Shown: positions 52,972-62,795 of the stretch, piece after piece
How positions within the stretch are numbered: the first letter of the stretch is position 1
Layout of the letters: every line of letters begins with the position of its first letter
Source: Verrucomicrobiota bacterium
Lineage (GTDB): Bacteria > Verrucomicrobiota > Verrucomicrobiia > Limisphaerales > UBA1319
Assembly: GCA_022709905.1 (NCBI GenBank)
Contig: JAKLHY010000004.1
Span: forward strand, 180,989-244,988
Length of the DNA stretch: 64,000 nucleotides
Reading direction: 5' to 3'
Position numbers and translations under genes: made by a program
Notes under the pieces: generated by a model
Database searches by the model: none
Told to the model about the DNA's origin: nothing
The model's input: the letters and a program-made list of their open reading frames with translations, nothing else

Positions 52972-55269
52972 CTAGGCAAGCTGGGATTTTTCGAGGGCGT
53001 TCTGATGTTGCTGACAAAGGACATCCCGGATCAGGCGCTGGACTTGATTCAACTCGAACGGCTTCGTCAGGTAGGGGCAATTGGCCTGTTTGAGAAAGGC
53101 TTGGGTTTCGGCGTTGACGACGTCTCCGGTGAACAGGACAAATCGGCCGGTCAAGTCGGGTTTTTCCTCGATGGCTTGCTTGAAGAACTCGCGTCCATCC
53201 ATGTCGGGCATGCGGATATCCGTGACGATCAGGTCGAAGGAGGATTGCCGCAGTTCTTCGAGCGCTTTTCGGGCATCGGTGCAGATCGAGGTCTGACAAC
53301 CGAGGGATGTGAGCATTTCACCCAACAGGTCGGCGACCGGTTTTTCATCATCGACAACCAGAACTCGGGTGCCTTTCCAGGAGGGGCCTGGAGCCGATTC
53401 GACCGCCGCTTCCGAGGAACCGCCGCAGTAACTTTCGATGTTGGCCGGCGTGATCAGGGGAAACTCGACCGTGAATCCTGCTCCCCCCAGGGAAGAGCGA
53501 TGGTAGAGGATTTTGCCCTGGTGTTCGGCCATGATGCTATGGGCAATAGAAAGCCCGAGCCCCGTGCCGATGCCGGGTTCCTTGGTAGTGAACAGGGGTT
53601 CAAAGATCCTCGTTTCCAATTCCTTGGGCACACCGGGTCCGTCGTCTTCCACAAGAATGGCCACAGATTTCCCTTGGCGTTTGGTCTGGATGCGCAAGGT
53701 GTGGGGGCCTGGGGTTTCGAGCATGGCTTGAAGGGCGTTATTGACGAGGTTGACGAGGACCTGTTGGACCTGGTCGGGATCGGCCAAGGTATGGGGCAAT
53801 TGAGGATCGAGTTCCTGGAGCAATTGGACGTTGCCAACCGAGAAATCAAACTTGCGCAATTCCACGAGGCGGTGGACGTAATCGTTGATATCGACCATGC
53901 GCCGCTGGCCGGGTTGTTCACGGGCGAAGTTGAGGAAATTGCGGATCAACCGAGTGGCGCGATTGCTTTCCTGCACCACTTTGGTCAGGGCGGTTTTTGT
54001 GGTCGCCGGAAGGGTGTGGTGGGCCAGGATCAACTCCAGGTAACCGTTGATGACCGAGAGGGGATTGTTCAATTCGTGGGCGACTCCCGAAATCATCTGA
54101 CCCAGGGCCGAGTATTTTTCGGCCTGGCGCAACTGGTATTCGAGCCGGGACTGGTCGGTCAGTTCCTTGAGGAAGAACTGATAGGCGGGGCGCCCAGCCA
54201 GGTCGATCACGGCTCCGTTGGCTTCGATCACGGCCTGGCCGCCGTTTTTACGGACGAGGTTGATGGGAGACTGGTCGCAGATGTAGCGGAACCATTCCTC
54301 GCCGGTGCCGGGGGGGCGGTCACGGAGGTTGGCGACTTGGCAGAACATGACCAGAGACAACCGTCCCACGTCGGTCTGGCGGATGCCCAGGAGGCGTTCG
54401 GCCGCCTGGTTGGCCTCCAACAGCCGCAGATCCTCGGTGGCGGCAATGACGATGGCTTCGCTGGCCTGTTCGAAGAGGGTGCGGTAACGGTCCTCGGTCG
54501 AGGTCATCCGGTGTTGCAGCATCGATTTTTCAGCTTGCTGAAGCCGGATGCGATTCTGGGCCCGGCGTTGGTTCACGAACCGCAGCTGTTCCAGGACCAA
54601 AATGATCATGCTCACCGCGATGAACAGTTGCAGCACGGCGGATATAAAAAAGCTTGTGCTCGCCAGAAGATTTGTCGATTGGACGAAAGGATAGGAGGCG
54701 AGGTAGGAACCCCAAAGGAGAAAGCCGACGGATAGGAGGCCCGCGCCCATGTAGTCACGGCGCCTGCGGTAGAGCCAGAAACCATAAGCCGCCACCCCGC
54801 TCGAGCCGCCGATCAACAGGAAGACCGGCAGGGTAAAGAGCAGCAGACTGCTTTCCTTGAAGCAGCTGAATCCCGCCAGGGTCCACACCAAAAGAAAAAC
54901 AAGGAAAAAACCCATCAGCATTTGCCGGACACGCATCCCCAGAAAACGGACGCTGCCCCAAAGGAGAAACACGGCGGCAAAGCTGATGCAGACCTGCTTG
55001 ACGGCGAGGACCCAATCGATTTCGAGTTTTTTGGCCGTCGCGCCCGGCAAGGGGGGCGGTTCGAGGGTCATCAGATTCAAGGTCAGCCAGAGGGCGTAGA
55101 AAAGCCAGGCCACGGTCCAGACAGTGAAATAACGGCGCCGGGTATAATGATTCAAGTAGACGAACAGGCCGACGAGGACCCAGACGGTCAACAGGGATAC
55201 CAGAAGACCCGATTCCAATTGGCTGCTATCTCCCGAAAAAACAGCAAGTAGACTGTTGAACTTCAGCAT
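52972..55269 (-). CDS. Membrane hybrid histidine kinase with PAS and receiver
   Basis: From the ATG at 55269 the protein has about 765 residues: roughly seven N-terminal membrane helices, a PAS domain (RYRTLFEQASEAIVI), a HisKA domain (H-box SGVAHELNNPLSVING), a HATPase (LVEDDGPGVP, GTGLGLSIAH) and a C-terminal receiver (Asp in DLIVTDIRMPDMDG, Lys in YLTKPFE). A longer reading from 55356 adds 29 residues. The multi-span sensor has no recognised ligand. It is divergent from the serine hydrolase/NamZ gene. Confidence 0.92.
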   Translation of the reverse strand: MLKFNSLLAVFSGDSSQLESGLLVSLLTVWVLVGLFVYLNHYTRRRYFTVWTVAWLFYALWLTLNLMTLEPPPLPGATAKKLEIDWVLAVKQVCISFAAVFLLWGSVRFLGMRVRQMLMGFFLVFLLVWTLAGFSCFKESSLLLFTLPVFLLIGGSSGVAAYGFWLYRRRRDYMGAGLLSVGFLLWGSYLASYPFVQSTNLLASTSFFISAVLQLFIAVSMIILVLEQLRFVNQRRAQNRIRLQQAEKSMLQHRMTSTEDRYRTLFEQASEAIVIAATEDLRLLEANQAAERLLGIRQTDVGRLSLVMFCQVANLRDRPPGTGEEWFRYICDQSPINLVRKNGGQAVIEANGAVIDLAGRPAYQFFLKELTDQSRLEYQLRQAEKYSALGQMISGVAHELNNPLSVINGYLELILAHHTLPATTKTALTKVVQESNRATRLIRNFLNFAREQPGQRRMVDINDYVHRLVELRKFDFSVGNVQLLQELDPQLPHTLADPDQVQQVLVNLVNNALQAMLETPGPHTLRIQTKRQGKSVAILVEDDGPGVPKELETRIFEPLFTTKEPGIGTGLGLSIAHSIMAEHQGKILYHRSSLGGAGFTVEFPLITPANIESYCGGSSEAAVESAPGPSWKGTRVLVVDDEKPVADLLGEMLTSLGCQTSICTDARKALEELRQSSFDLIVTDIRMPDMDGREFFKQAIEEKPDLTGRFVLFTGDVVNAETQAFLKQANCPYLTKPFELNQVQRLIRDVLCQQHQNALEKSQLA

Positions 55270-55270
55270 A

Positions 55271-55338
55271 CTATCTATACCATCCTTCGCATGACTTGAA
55301 TGAATTGGGATTGCGACTTCCGAGTTCATTATAGATAG
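55271..55338. promoter_or_regulatory. Inverted repeat upstream of the hybrid kinase
   Basis: CTATCTATA (55271-55279) and TATAGATAG (55330-55338) are exact inverted copies, 50 bp apart, just before the preferred kinase start. They could be an operator pair or chance. The 9-bp arm makes chance possible. Confidence 0.35.
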
Positions 55339-55446
55339 CTGAGTTGCGTGGATCAACCCTTTTTCAATCGCAAATCCTGTTCGTGTCCCGGATGCAATAA
55401 ATGGATCGCTTTACAGATGGCCGGGATCTAACATGGCGCGGACATT

Positions 55447-57993
55447 ATGAAAACCACCTGCGGTCAGAGAAAAACCAGGCACGCTCCGGCCTGGACAAGA
55501 CGGGCGGAATGCTTGATCGGTTGGCGATCGGGGTGGGGGCTCGTCCAGGCAGCGGGAAGGACGCGGCTTGTCTGGTTCACCGGTTGTCTTATCCTGGCTG
55601 GGATCCCGATATCCGGCGCCTCGTCCGAGCCTCCACTCTCCTTGCAGTCAAGATCTTTTTTGATCCGCGATTCGGGCGAAGCGAAGGTCCGATTGCCCGG
55701 GCGGACGTTCGACAGAAGCGTCCTGGCTGCCATCGATGAGGCGATAATCGGGGCGATTCGCCAGCAGCAGATGCCGGGCGCCGTGGTGCGGATGGAACAG
55801 GGGCGGCGCCTCGAGATGCGAGCCTATGGGGAACGTTGCCGGGAGCCGCAACCCGAGCCTTGCACAGCGGACACGATCTATGATGTGGCGTCCTTGACGA
55901 AGGTGGTTGCCACCACGCCCGCCGTGATGCGTTTGGTGGAACAGGGACGGCTGGACCTGGATCGGCCCGTGGCGGATTACTGGCCGGAGTTTGGCCAGGG
56001 GAACAAGGTGCGAATTACCGCGCGCCACCTGCTGACCCACACCTCGGGTTTGCGTCCGGGATTGCCCTCCAAGCCCGAGTGGCAGGGGTACGCACAGGCC
56101 ATGTCCCGAGTTATCGCGGAGGAACCCGGGGCACCTCCCGGAGTCAGCTTTCGTTACAGCGACATCAACTTCATTGCCCTGGGAGAATTAGTCCGCCGCC
56201 TCAGCGGCCGGCCATTGGACGAATTCGTTGCGCAGCACTTATTCAGACCTTTGCGCATGGAAGACACAGGTTTCCTTCCTCCCCCTGACAAGCGGGTTCG
56301 CATAGCGCCGACGGAGAGAGTCGAGGGGAAGATCCTTCGGGGCACTGTCCATGATCCCACCGCCCGTCGCATGGGGGGGGTGGCGGGGCATGCAGGGCTG
56401 TTTTCGACCGCCCTGGATTTGGGTCGGTATGCCCGCATGCTCCTGCAGCGTGGTGAACTGGATGGCGTTCGAGTGTTTCAACCCGAGACGGTGGCCTGGA
56501 TGACCCGCCTTCAATACGGGCCCGATCTCAACGCCCGACGAGGACTGGGATGGGACATGGATACGGGCTATAGCCATCCCCGGGGGGACTTGTTTCCATT
56601 GGGATCCTTTGGACACACGGGTTGGACGGGATGTTGTCTTTGGGTGGATCCATTTTCCGGCGCCTACTGGCTGATGTTGGCCAATCGGGTGTATCCCGAC
56701 GGGCGGGGGAATGTGTTGAAACTCGAGCGGCAGTTGGGAACGCTGGTGGCTCAAGCGGCGGGTTTGGGCGAGGGTTCACGGGCGCGAATGTCCCGCGAAG
56801 AGTCCAATACGGTCGCGGCATTGCCGGTCGCGCGCCTGGATCTTTCATCCTCCGCCAAAGAAAAACCTGATGTGCTCAATGGCATTGACGTTCTGGAGAA
56901 AAACCGTTTCACCTGGCTTCGGGGCAAGCGTGTGGGGCTTATCACCAATCAGACCGGACGAAACCGACGGGGGGTATCCACCATCGATCTGCTTTTTCGA
57001 GCGCCGGGCGTGCGACTGGTTGCCTTGTTCAGCCCCGAACACGGACTTCGGGGCGATCGGGACGAGCGCGTGGAGGATTCCCGGGACGAGCGGACGGGGT
57101 TGCCGGTATACAGCCTGTATGGCGAGAATCGAAGACCTTCGGCTGTTCAACTGGAAAACCTTGATGTCCTGGTTTTTGATATTCAAGACATCGGCTGCCG
57201 ATTCTACACCTATATCAGCACCCTGCTTTATGCCATGGAAGCCGCCAGCGAGGCTGGCATAGGTTTTGTCGTTCTCGACCGGATCAATCCTATTGGGGGA
57301 CAAAATATTGATGGTCCCGTTGTCCAGGGCGACTTCAGTTTTGTTGCCTGTCATTGCCTTCCCGTTGTTCATGGTCTGACGGTGGGAGAACTGGCCCGAC
57401 TGTTTCAACGAGACAAGGCCTTAAAGTTGGACCTCACGATTGTTCCTGTGGAAGGTTGGTCCCGCGCAATTTGCCTGGATGAAACCGGACTGCCTTGGGT
57501 GAATCCCTCACCCAATATCCGCAGCCTGACCGCGGCTTTGCTTTACCCCGGCGTCGGTTTGCTGGAAATGACTCGTTTGTCCGTCGGACGTGGCACCGAC
57601 ACCCCGTTCGAAATTGTGGGGGCGCCTTATATCGAGGAAAGGGTTTTAGCCGATTCCCTCGGTCGTGAATCCCTTCCCGGTCTGGCCTTTGCGCCTGTCA
57701 GGTTTACACCCTCATCGAGCGTCTTTGCGGGTGAATCGTGCGGCGGCGTTCGAATCACCATCCACGATCGTCGTTCATTCAATTCCATCAATCTGGCAAT
57801 AGCCCTCGCGCGGATCCTCTTTCGATTGTATCCGGAACGTTGGGATCTCGATCGCGTGAATGTGTTACTGGTTCATCCTCCTACCATCGAGGCCATCCGT
57901 TCCGGCAAGACCATCGATCAGATTCGCCCCCTTTGGGAGCAAGAAGTCCATCGCTTTCGCGAAAGACAAAATCGAATTCTCATCTATCGTTGA
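55447..57993 (+). CDS. Fusion of a class C beta-lactamase-like serine hydrolase with NamZ/DUF1343
   Basis: The 848-residue protein has an N-terminal hydrophobic segment (about 41-56), a serine hydrolase domain (about 85-445) with Ser149-x-x-Lys152 in DVASLTKVV, Tyr237-Ser-Asp, and His390-Thr-Gly, and a second domain (about 478-848) of the DUF1343/GH171 exo-N-acetylmuramidase NamZ family, with VGLITNQTGRNRRG, FSPEHGLRGDRDE and WVNPSPNIRS. NamZ removes MurNAc from peptidoglycan fragments. The two would act on cell-wall fragments outside the cytoplasm. The first ~40 residues are polar, so the true start may be later. Confidence 0.9.
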   Translation: MKTTCGQRKTRHAPAWTRRAECLIGWRSGWGLVQAAGRTRLVWFTGCLILAGIPISGASSEPPLSLQSRSFLIRDSGEAKVRLPGRTFDRSVLAAIDEAIIGAIRQQQMPGAVVRMEQGRRLEMRAYGERCREPQPEPCTADTIYDVASLTKVVATTPAVMRLVEQGRLDLDRPVADYWPEFGQGNKVRITARHLLTHTSGLRPGLPSKPEWQGYAQAMSRVIAEEPGAPPGVSFRYSDINFIALGELVRRLSGRPLDEFVAQHLFRPLRMEDTGFLPPPDKRVRIAPTERVEGKILRGTVHDPTARRMGGVAGHAGLFSTALDLGRYARMLLQRGELDGVRVFQPETVAWMTRLQYGPDLNARRGLGWDMDTGYSHPRGDLFPLGSFGHTGWTGCCLWVDPFSGAYWLMLANRVYPDGRGNVLKLERQLGTLVAQAAGLGEGSRARMSREESNTVAALPVARLDLSSSAKEKPDVLNGIDVLEKNRFTWLRGKRVGLITNQTGRNRRGVSTIDLLFRAPGVRLVALFSPEHGLRGDRDERVEDSRDERTGLPVYSLYGENRRPSAVQLENLDVLVFDIQDIGCRFYTYISTLLYAMEAASEAGIGFVVLDRINPIGGQNIDGPVVQGDFSFVACHCLPVVHGLTVGELARLFQRDKALKLDLTIVPVEGWSRAICLDETGLPWVNPSPNIRSLTAALLYPGVGLLEMTRLSVGRGTDTPFEIVGAPYIEERVLADSLGRESLPGLAFAPVRFTPSSSVFAGESCGGVRITIHDRRSFNSINLAIALARILFRLYPERWDLDRVNVLLVHPPTIEAIRSGKTIDQIRPLWEQEVHRFRERQNRILIYR

Positions 57994-58182
57994 ACTGTCC
58001 TTCAGGCGGCTTCCCAAAGGCTGGACAAAGTCTTCAAAAACCGATCCAAACCGGATCCGTGGCGCGGCCAAAAGGCCTGTGTTCGTAATATATTTTTGAT
58101 TAGAGAGTTATGACTTAAAAATTCCTGAGGATTCGGAAATCGAATCCTGTTTTTGCCCTCGAAAAAAAATTCCTTTCAAAGC

Positions 58183-58211
58183 TTGACTTCGACTCCGCAA
58201 AGCCTTAAATC
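58183..58211 (+). promoter_or_regulatory. Candidate sigma-70 promoter of the PEP-CTERM gene
   Basis: TTGACT (58183-58188) and TAAATC (58206-58211) are separated by 17 bp, 72 bp before the start codon. The -10 is weak, so this is tentative. Confidence 0.3.
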
Positions 58212-58282
58212 TGAGGCACGAAACTCGGTCATTGGATGAGTCATCAACTAACTTTGAACAAGATTTGAAGCGAGAAGGATTT

Positions 58283-58936
58283 ATGACAAGCTACTTTTCT
58301 AGCAAAGTCGTTCTTGTTGGGCTGACTGCGGTGGGGCTCACGGCTCTTTGCTCCGCGCAAACCCCCAAGATCATTTACGACAACACGACCGATTATCAAG
58401 GCCAGATCTTCTACACCGAGAATGAGTTTGGTGACCAGATCAAGTTTTCCACGGCTTTGACGGAGCGCGTGCTTACTTCGATTAAGTTCGAGTATTATCT
58501 TGCGTCCGGTGCGAATGGTGATGAAACGGCGCAGTTGAAGCTTTATCGCAACGACGGCGAGAATGGCGCTCCGGGTTATCTACTTTATGATACGGGTCCA
58601 TTCAGCATTTCCTCTGGCGTAAGCGGTTATAACTTTGTGACCTTAGGCGACCTGGCTCTGCCGGTGCAGGATGGATTGACGTGGACGGTATTGTTTGGAG
58701 GCGTATCGTCGACGGAAACAGCCGGGCTGCTTGTTTACGGCACGCCGACGGTAGGAACCAGTTTCGATGATTTTTGGGAGAAGAGCGGTGGAGTGTGGGG
58801 GACCAAGACTATTCCGTCAGTAGTGGCGAATTTCGGCGCTCAGATCATGGCTATTCCCGAGCCGTCGACCCTTCATTTAATGCTGCTGGGCGGTCTGGCG
58901 GGATTGGGCTGGTTCTGGCGGAGGAACGCTCGCTAA
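58283..58936 (+). CDS. PEP-CTERM-anchored exported protein
   Basis: The 217-residue protein has a signal peptide (VVLVGLTAVGLTALCSA), a beta-rich body (IIYDNTTDYQGQIFYTENEF) of a choice-of-anchor type, and a C-terminal sorting signal: PEPST, a hydrophobic helix LMLLGGLAGLGWFW and RRNAR. An exosortase (not in this window) would process it. The ATG at 58283 has GAAGGA upstream. A strong terminator follows at 58959. Function unknown. Confidence 0.9.
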   Translation: MTSYFSSKVVLVGLTAVGLTALCSAQTPKIIYDNTTDYQGQIFYTENEFGDQIKFSTALTERVLTSIKFEYYLASGANGDETAQLKLYRNDGENGAPGYLLYDTGPFSISSGVSGYNFVTLGDLALPVQDGLTWTVLFGGVSSTETAGLLVYGTPTVGTSFDDFWEKSGGVWGTKTIPSVVANFGAQIMAIPEPSTLHLMLLGGLAGLGWFWRRNAR

Positions 58937-58958
58937 GCTTCCGATTAAGTTTTTCATG

Positions 58959-58989
58959 AGCGCGGTTGCTGAGACCGCGCTTTTTTTTT
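58959..58989 (+). terminator. Rho-independent terminator
   Basis: AGCGCGGT (58959-58966) pairs perfectly with ACCGCGCT (58974-58981) around a 7-nt loop, followed by nine T. It ends the PEP-CTERM transcript. On the other strand no T tract follows, so it does not look bidirectional. Confidence 0.9.
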
Positions 58990-59008
58990 CCCCGAGAGAG
59001 CGCTTGTG

Positions 59009-61531
59009 TTAGAGACCGGGCAGAAACACACCTTGGCTTGAATTGGTGAATGATCCGCTGCCGGTATGAGTCAGACGCAGTGACCGAACCTGGTAGAGTA
59101 CGGACTTGGGCGCGGGAGTTGGGACAGAAAAAGAATTTGTGGCAAGCGGGATGGGTGGCAAGAGTTCCCACGGTCCTGCCAGACCGTTTGTGGAGCGAGA
59201 AACCGAATAAGTTGTTTCCGGCATGAGGGCGGAATCCCACGCAAGCAGGCAGGGATTGCGGTTATCCCAGTGGACGTTGGATGGTGGAGGGAGGGTTTGC
59301 GGGCGTAAGGAGGGATCGCCCAGAAGGCTGAGCCATCGTTCGGCTCCGGGTTTTGATGCGGAGGCCGATTGGAGCAAGGCCGCTCCCAGGGGTTGGCCCA
59401 AGCCGAGTGATTCACCGTGAAACCGGATGCCGCTGCTGGAGTAACCGATCAGGGCCAGACCGCCGGACTGTGTCGCCAGAAGGCAGCGCAAGAGGTTGTT
59501 GGTTTTCAGGTTCCAATCAGCAAACCAGGAGCCTTGAAGGACGTAGAAGGCCACATGCGGCTGTTCATCCGGGCGGGCGAGTTGAGAGGCGACATGGACG
59601 ACGCCGTCCGATCCCTGTATTGCTTGGTAGCCGCCGTGTCCGGTTTGGAATCCCCAGAGGCAGGGGGCTTTGGTTTTGAAGAGGTCCCCGAGGATAAACG
59701 AATCCGGATTGAGGCCAAACCATCGGCTGCCATGGCGCAGAGCGGTGGAGTAGATTTGTTGATTGATGAGGTCGTAGGCCATGAAACCTCCGACGATCAA
59801 GCGTTCGGGGAAGACCAGCATATGATGGCGATAGAGATGGTCTTTGCGAAGATACTGGATCAGCATTTCGGTCTCGGACAATCGCGGCGCTTTGGAGGGC
59901 GGACGTTCGAAAAACGGCAGCCGCGCAAAATCAAGTCGGCCGACTGCGAGTTCCAGGTCTGATGGAAACAGATCATTATCGAACTTGCCATCGCCGGGCT
60001 CGTTGTTCATTTCGGGATGCAGCCGGTTCCGGACAAAGGTCCGATTATCCGTCCAGAGGCTGTCATCGATATCCCCGTAAAAACCATCCGCCACCCATGC
60101 GCCCCGGTGGTCATTCATTTCATCGACTTTTCCTTGAGTGTATCCTTCGTGTCCATCGCTGGCGCTGCCTCCCGAGTAGGGAATGACGACATGACCAATC
60201 AGAAAAACAAGGTTGGTATCTTCGGGCGCCTGTCGATAAAACTCCTTGATCCACTGTTTCACGGCCCGTATTCGGGGTGGATTCTGGGGCCAATGACGGT
60301 CATCGTGGCGGGGTGCATTCAAGCGTTTGACCCCCCATCCATCACCAGTGAGATTGGTCGCCAGGCGGTCAATTTCCCAAGAGAGGACATTGTTGCGTGA
60401 CAACGTTTCATCCTGAAGCAGGAGCACCCGGCCTCGTTTCAGGATGGGAGGCTGTCTATATCCGGCCAGGATTCGATCATTACCGATTCGATACTGGTAG
60501 AGTTTTGCTGGAAGGGCTCTTGAGTCGGGCAATCCGGATGCCGGCAGTCGGGAAGAAAGGAGAATCGGAGTTCCTTCGCCGATGGTCTGACGCTGGACTG
60601 GGGGCAGTTGGGGGGGGCGGGCGAGTTGTCTCAGACGCAATCCGTCATTGGAGGCTTCGGCGCAAAGCATAGGAGGATTGGTAGCTCCGCAGGTGCCGGC
60701 AATGGACCACTCCGAATCGGTGACAGTCGGCAGATCGGATGATCCCAGGAGTTGCAGGCCCTGCATTCGCCAGATTCGATTGGTGCCGTTTCGGTGGCGC
60801 CACAGGAGGTCAACGTGGGGCAGGGGGCTGAAATGGCCGGTGGCGGCGATGCGAAAATTCAAGTCCGGTTCGGATGGCAGCGCGGCTTTGGATGTCAGGT
60901 TTGTGGTTTGCATGAGCCAGACGCAGTTGCTGCCGGTCGCGTTGTTTCGCCAGACAATATCGGCATGACCGTCCCAATTGAAGTCGGCGACGGCGGCGGG
61001 GTGCCAATGAGGGTCGCTTTCACTGGCCAGGGAAGCCGTGGCCTCAGCGAAACGGGCGCCGTTCATGAACCAAACCACATTGGTGGGGGGGGAGTGGCGT
61101 CGCCACAGGAGATCGAGAAAGCCATCGGCGTTGAAATCGCCCGTGCCAACCGAAACGAAGTCAGGCTCGATGCGAGGGAGTTGGGAGAGGGACAGGCGAT
61201 TGGTTTCGCGCATGAGCCAGAGGATGAGTTCGCCTGATTGACTGTTGTGCCAGAGGAGATCGGCGTGACCATCCTGGTTGAAGTCGGCGGCAGCTACCAC
61301 GCTCACGTGGGTCGGACCGGTTGCCTGGACGGAACTGACGGCATTCAGGAACTGGGTTTGTCGGAGATGCCAGATGGCGACTTGGCCTGTTTTGCGGTGC
61401 TGCCAGAGAATATCCTCATGACCATCGCGCATGAAAGACTGTCCCGTCAGTTGCCCGGGGATCCAAGCCGTCAGAAAGAATCCCCAGAGCGCCCAAAGCC
61501 CGGTTCGGATATTTTGGATATGCCTGATCAT
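59009..61531 (-). CDS. Exported FG-GAP/VCBS-repeat protein with a C25-like domain
   Basis: From the ATG at 61531 the protein has 840 residues: a signal-like start (LWALWGFFLTAWIPGQLTG), then FG-GAP-like repeats (VAAADFNQDGHADLLWHNSQ, VGTGDFNADGFLDLLWRRH, VADFNWDGHADIVWRN) to about residue 300. The next part looks like a gingipain C25-type caspase-like fold: DTNLVFLIGHVVIPYSG, GAWVADGFYGDIDDSLW, LELAVGRLDFARLP, TGHGGYQ (His632), then FYVLQGSWFADW where a catalytic Cys is expected. Gly667-Ser668 occupies that place, so it may be inactive or use another residue. A C-terminal beta domain follows. Family assignment is moderate. Confidence 0.7.
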   Translation of the reverse strand: MIRHIQNIRTGLWALWGFFLTAWIPGQLTGQSFMRDGHEDILWQHRKTGQVAIWHLRQTQFLNAVSSVQATGPTHVSVVAAADFNQDGHADLLWHNSQSGELILWLMRETNRLSLSQLPRIEPDFVSVGTGDFNADGFLDLLWRRHSPPTNVVWFMNGARFAEATASLASESDPHWHPAAVADFNWDGHADIVWRNNATGSNCVWLMQTTNLTSKAALPSEPDLNFRIAATGHFSPLPHVDLLWRHRNGTNRIWRMQGLQLLGSSDLPTVTDSEWSIAGTCGATNPPMLCAEASNDGLRLRQLARPPQLPPVQRQTIGEGTPILLSSRLPASGLPDSRALPAKLYQYRIGNDRILAGYRQPPILKRGRVLLLQDETLSRNNVLSWEIDRLATNLTGDGWGVKRLNAPRHDDRHWPQNPPRIRAVKQWIKEFYRQAPEDTNLVFLIGHVVIPYSGGSASDGHEGYTQGKVDEMNDHRGAWVADGFYGDIDDSLWTDNRTFVRNRLHPEMNNEPGDGKFDNDLFPSDLELAVGRLDFARLPFFERPPSKAPRLSETEMLIQYLRKDHLYRHHMLVFPERLIVGGFMAYDLINQQIYSTALRHGSRWFGLNPDSFILGDLFKTKAPCLWGFQTGHGGYQAIQGSDGVVHVASQLARPDEQPHVAFYVLQGSWFADWNLKTNNLLRCLLATQSGGLALIGYSSSGIRFHGESLGLGQPLGAALLQSASASKPGAERWLSLLGDPSLRPQTLPPPSNVHWDNRNPCLLAWDSALMPETTYSVSRSTNGLAGPWELLPPIPLATNSFSVPTPAPKSVLYQVRSLRLTHTGSGSFTNSSQGVFLPGL

Positions 61532-61704
61532 AGTCAAGTCGTACGTTGTGATTCCATTGATGGCATGACGGAGGGAAAACTGCAACCGGCGAGGGATCGC
61601 CCAAAACCGCACCTAAGATGCTCCGGAAAAAATCGAACCGCGACGGGACGCCAATGGAGACGAATCAAATTGCAGTTTATCTCGTTCTCGGGTACTTAAG
61701 CCAA

Positions 61705-62757
61705 ATGCGATTCATCGCTAGCATATTTGAGAAACTGCAGCGGCATCCGAAGCGGATCGTATTTCCGGAAGGGAATGAGCCTCGGGTGATTCAGGCGGCG
61801 CGGCAGTTTTACTCGTTGCGTCTGGGTGTGCCGATACTCCTGGGGGATCGCACGCGGATCAAGGAGGCAGCTGCGCGGTTGAATGTGCCGTTGGAGGGCG
61901 TCCGGATCGTGAATCCGGAAGAGAGCGAGGACCTGGAGACCTACGCCCGAAGGTTTGAGCGGTTGCGTCGGCACAAAGGCATCCAGGCCAAGGAGGCTCG
62001 GGAGGCCATGTTGAAACCCAATTTTTTCGGGGCCATGATGGTGGCGATGCATCAGGCGGACGGCTTGGTCTCCGGAGTGAGCGAAATGACCGGTTCGGTG
62101 TTGCGCCCCCTGTTTCAGATCATCAAGGTTGCCCCACAGTCCGATACGGTTTCCGGATGCGTGATTCAGGAGGTTGTCGATTCGCGGTGCGGGGAGAACG
62201 GGGTTTTGTTTATGGCGGATTGCGGGGTGATTCCGGAGCCGACGGTGGAGCAGTTGGCGGATGTGGCGGTGGATGTGGCGGCACTGGCCCGTCAACTCCT
62301 GGGAACGCGTCCGCGTGTTGCGTTTCTATCGTTCTCGACGAAGGGAAGCGCCACGCATCCCAGCGCGGCCCGCATGCAGGCGGCGACCGCTTTATCGCAG
62401 AAACGAGCCCGGGAGAAGATGTTGGAAGCGGATTTCGAGGGGGAATTGCAGGCGGACACGGCGCTGGTGCCGGAGATTGCCATGCGCAAGCTTCCCGAGA
62501 ACAAAGTGGCCGGTCACGCCAACGTCCTTGTTTTTCCGGATCTCAATTCAGGCAGTATTGGAGCGCGGTTGGTGCAGCATCTGTCCCAGGCCAATGCGTA
62601 CGGCCAAATCTTGCTGGGCCTGGATCGTCCCGCCGCTGAAATATCCCGAGGCTCAAACGCTCATGACATTTTGGGAGTCGCAGCCATCATTGGAGTGCAG
62701 TCCGTGGACTATCAGAAGCTCTATCCTGGCGCCGGCGAACTGCTCCCGGGTGACTAA
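61705..62757 (+). CDS. pta: Phosphate acetyl/butyryltransferase
   Basis: The 350-residue enzyme of the PTA_PTB family begins MRFIASIFEKLQRHPKRIVFPEGNEPRVI-like and contains DGLVSGVSEMTGSVLRPLFQ, SGCVIQEVVDSRCGENGVLFMADCGV-type, FLSFSTKGSATHP and HANVLVFPDLNSGSIG. It makes acetyl phosphate from acetyl-CoA. It is unrelated in sequence to the PduL-type enzyme at 1912, so the genome has two kinds of phosphotransacylase. No acetate kinase is adjacent. An in-frame upstream start at 61618 lacks support. Confidence 0.92.
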   Translation: MRFIASIFEKLQRHPKRIVFPEGNEPRVIQAARQFYSLRLGVPILLGDRTRIKEAAARLNVPLEGVRIVNPEESEDLETYARRFERLRRHKGIQAKEAREAMLKPNFFGAMMVAMHQADGLVSGVSEMTGSVLRPLFQIIKVAPQSDTVSGCVIQEVVDSRCGENGVLFMADCGVIPEPTVEQLADVAVDVAALARQLLGTRPRVAFLSFSTKGSATHPSAARMQAATALSQKRAREKMLEADFEGELQADTALVPEIAMRKLPENKVAGHANVLVFPDLNSGSIGARLVQHLSQANAYGQILLGLDRPAAEISRGSNAHDILGVAAIIGVQSVDYQKLYPGAGELLPGD

Positions 62758-62795
62758 TTGCATTCCCAATTTGCAGGCTGTAGCATCCGTCCATT

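Noticed and set aside
53005..54735. 576-codon open frame opposite the hybrid kinase
   Set aside because: The kinase frame has all catalytic motifs; this one is compositionally odd and overlaps it completely.
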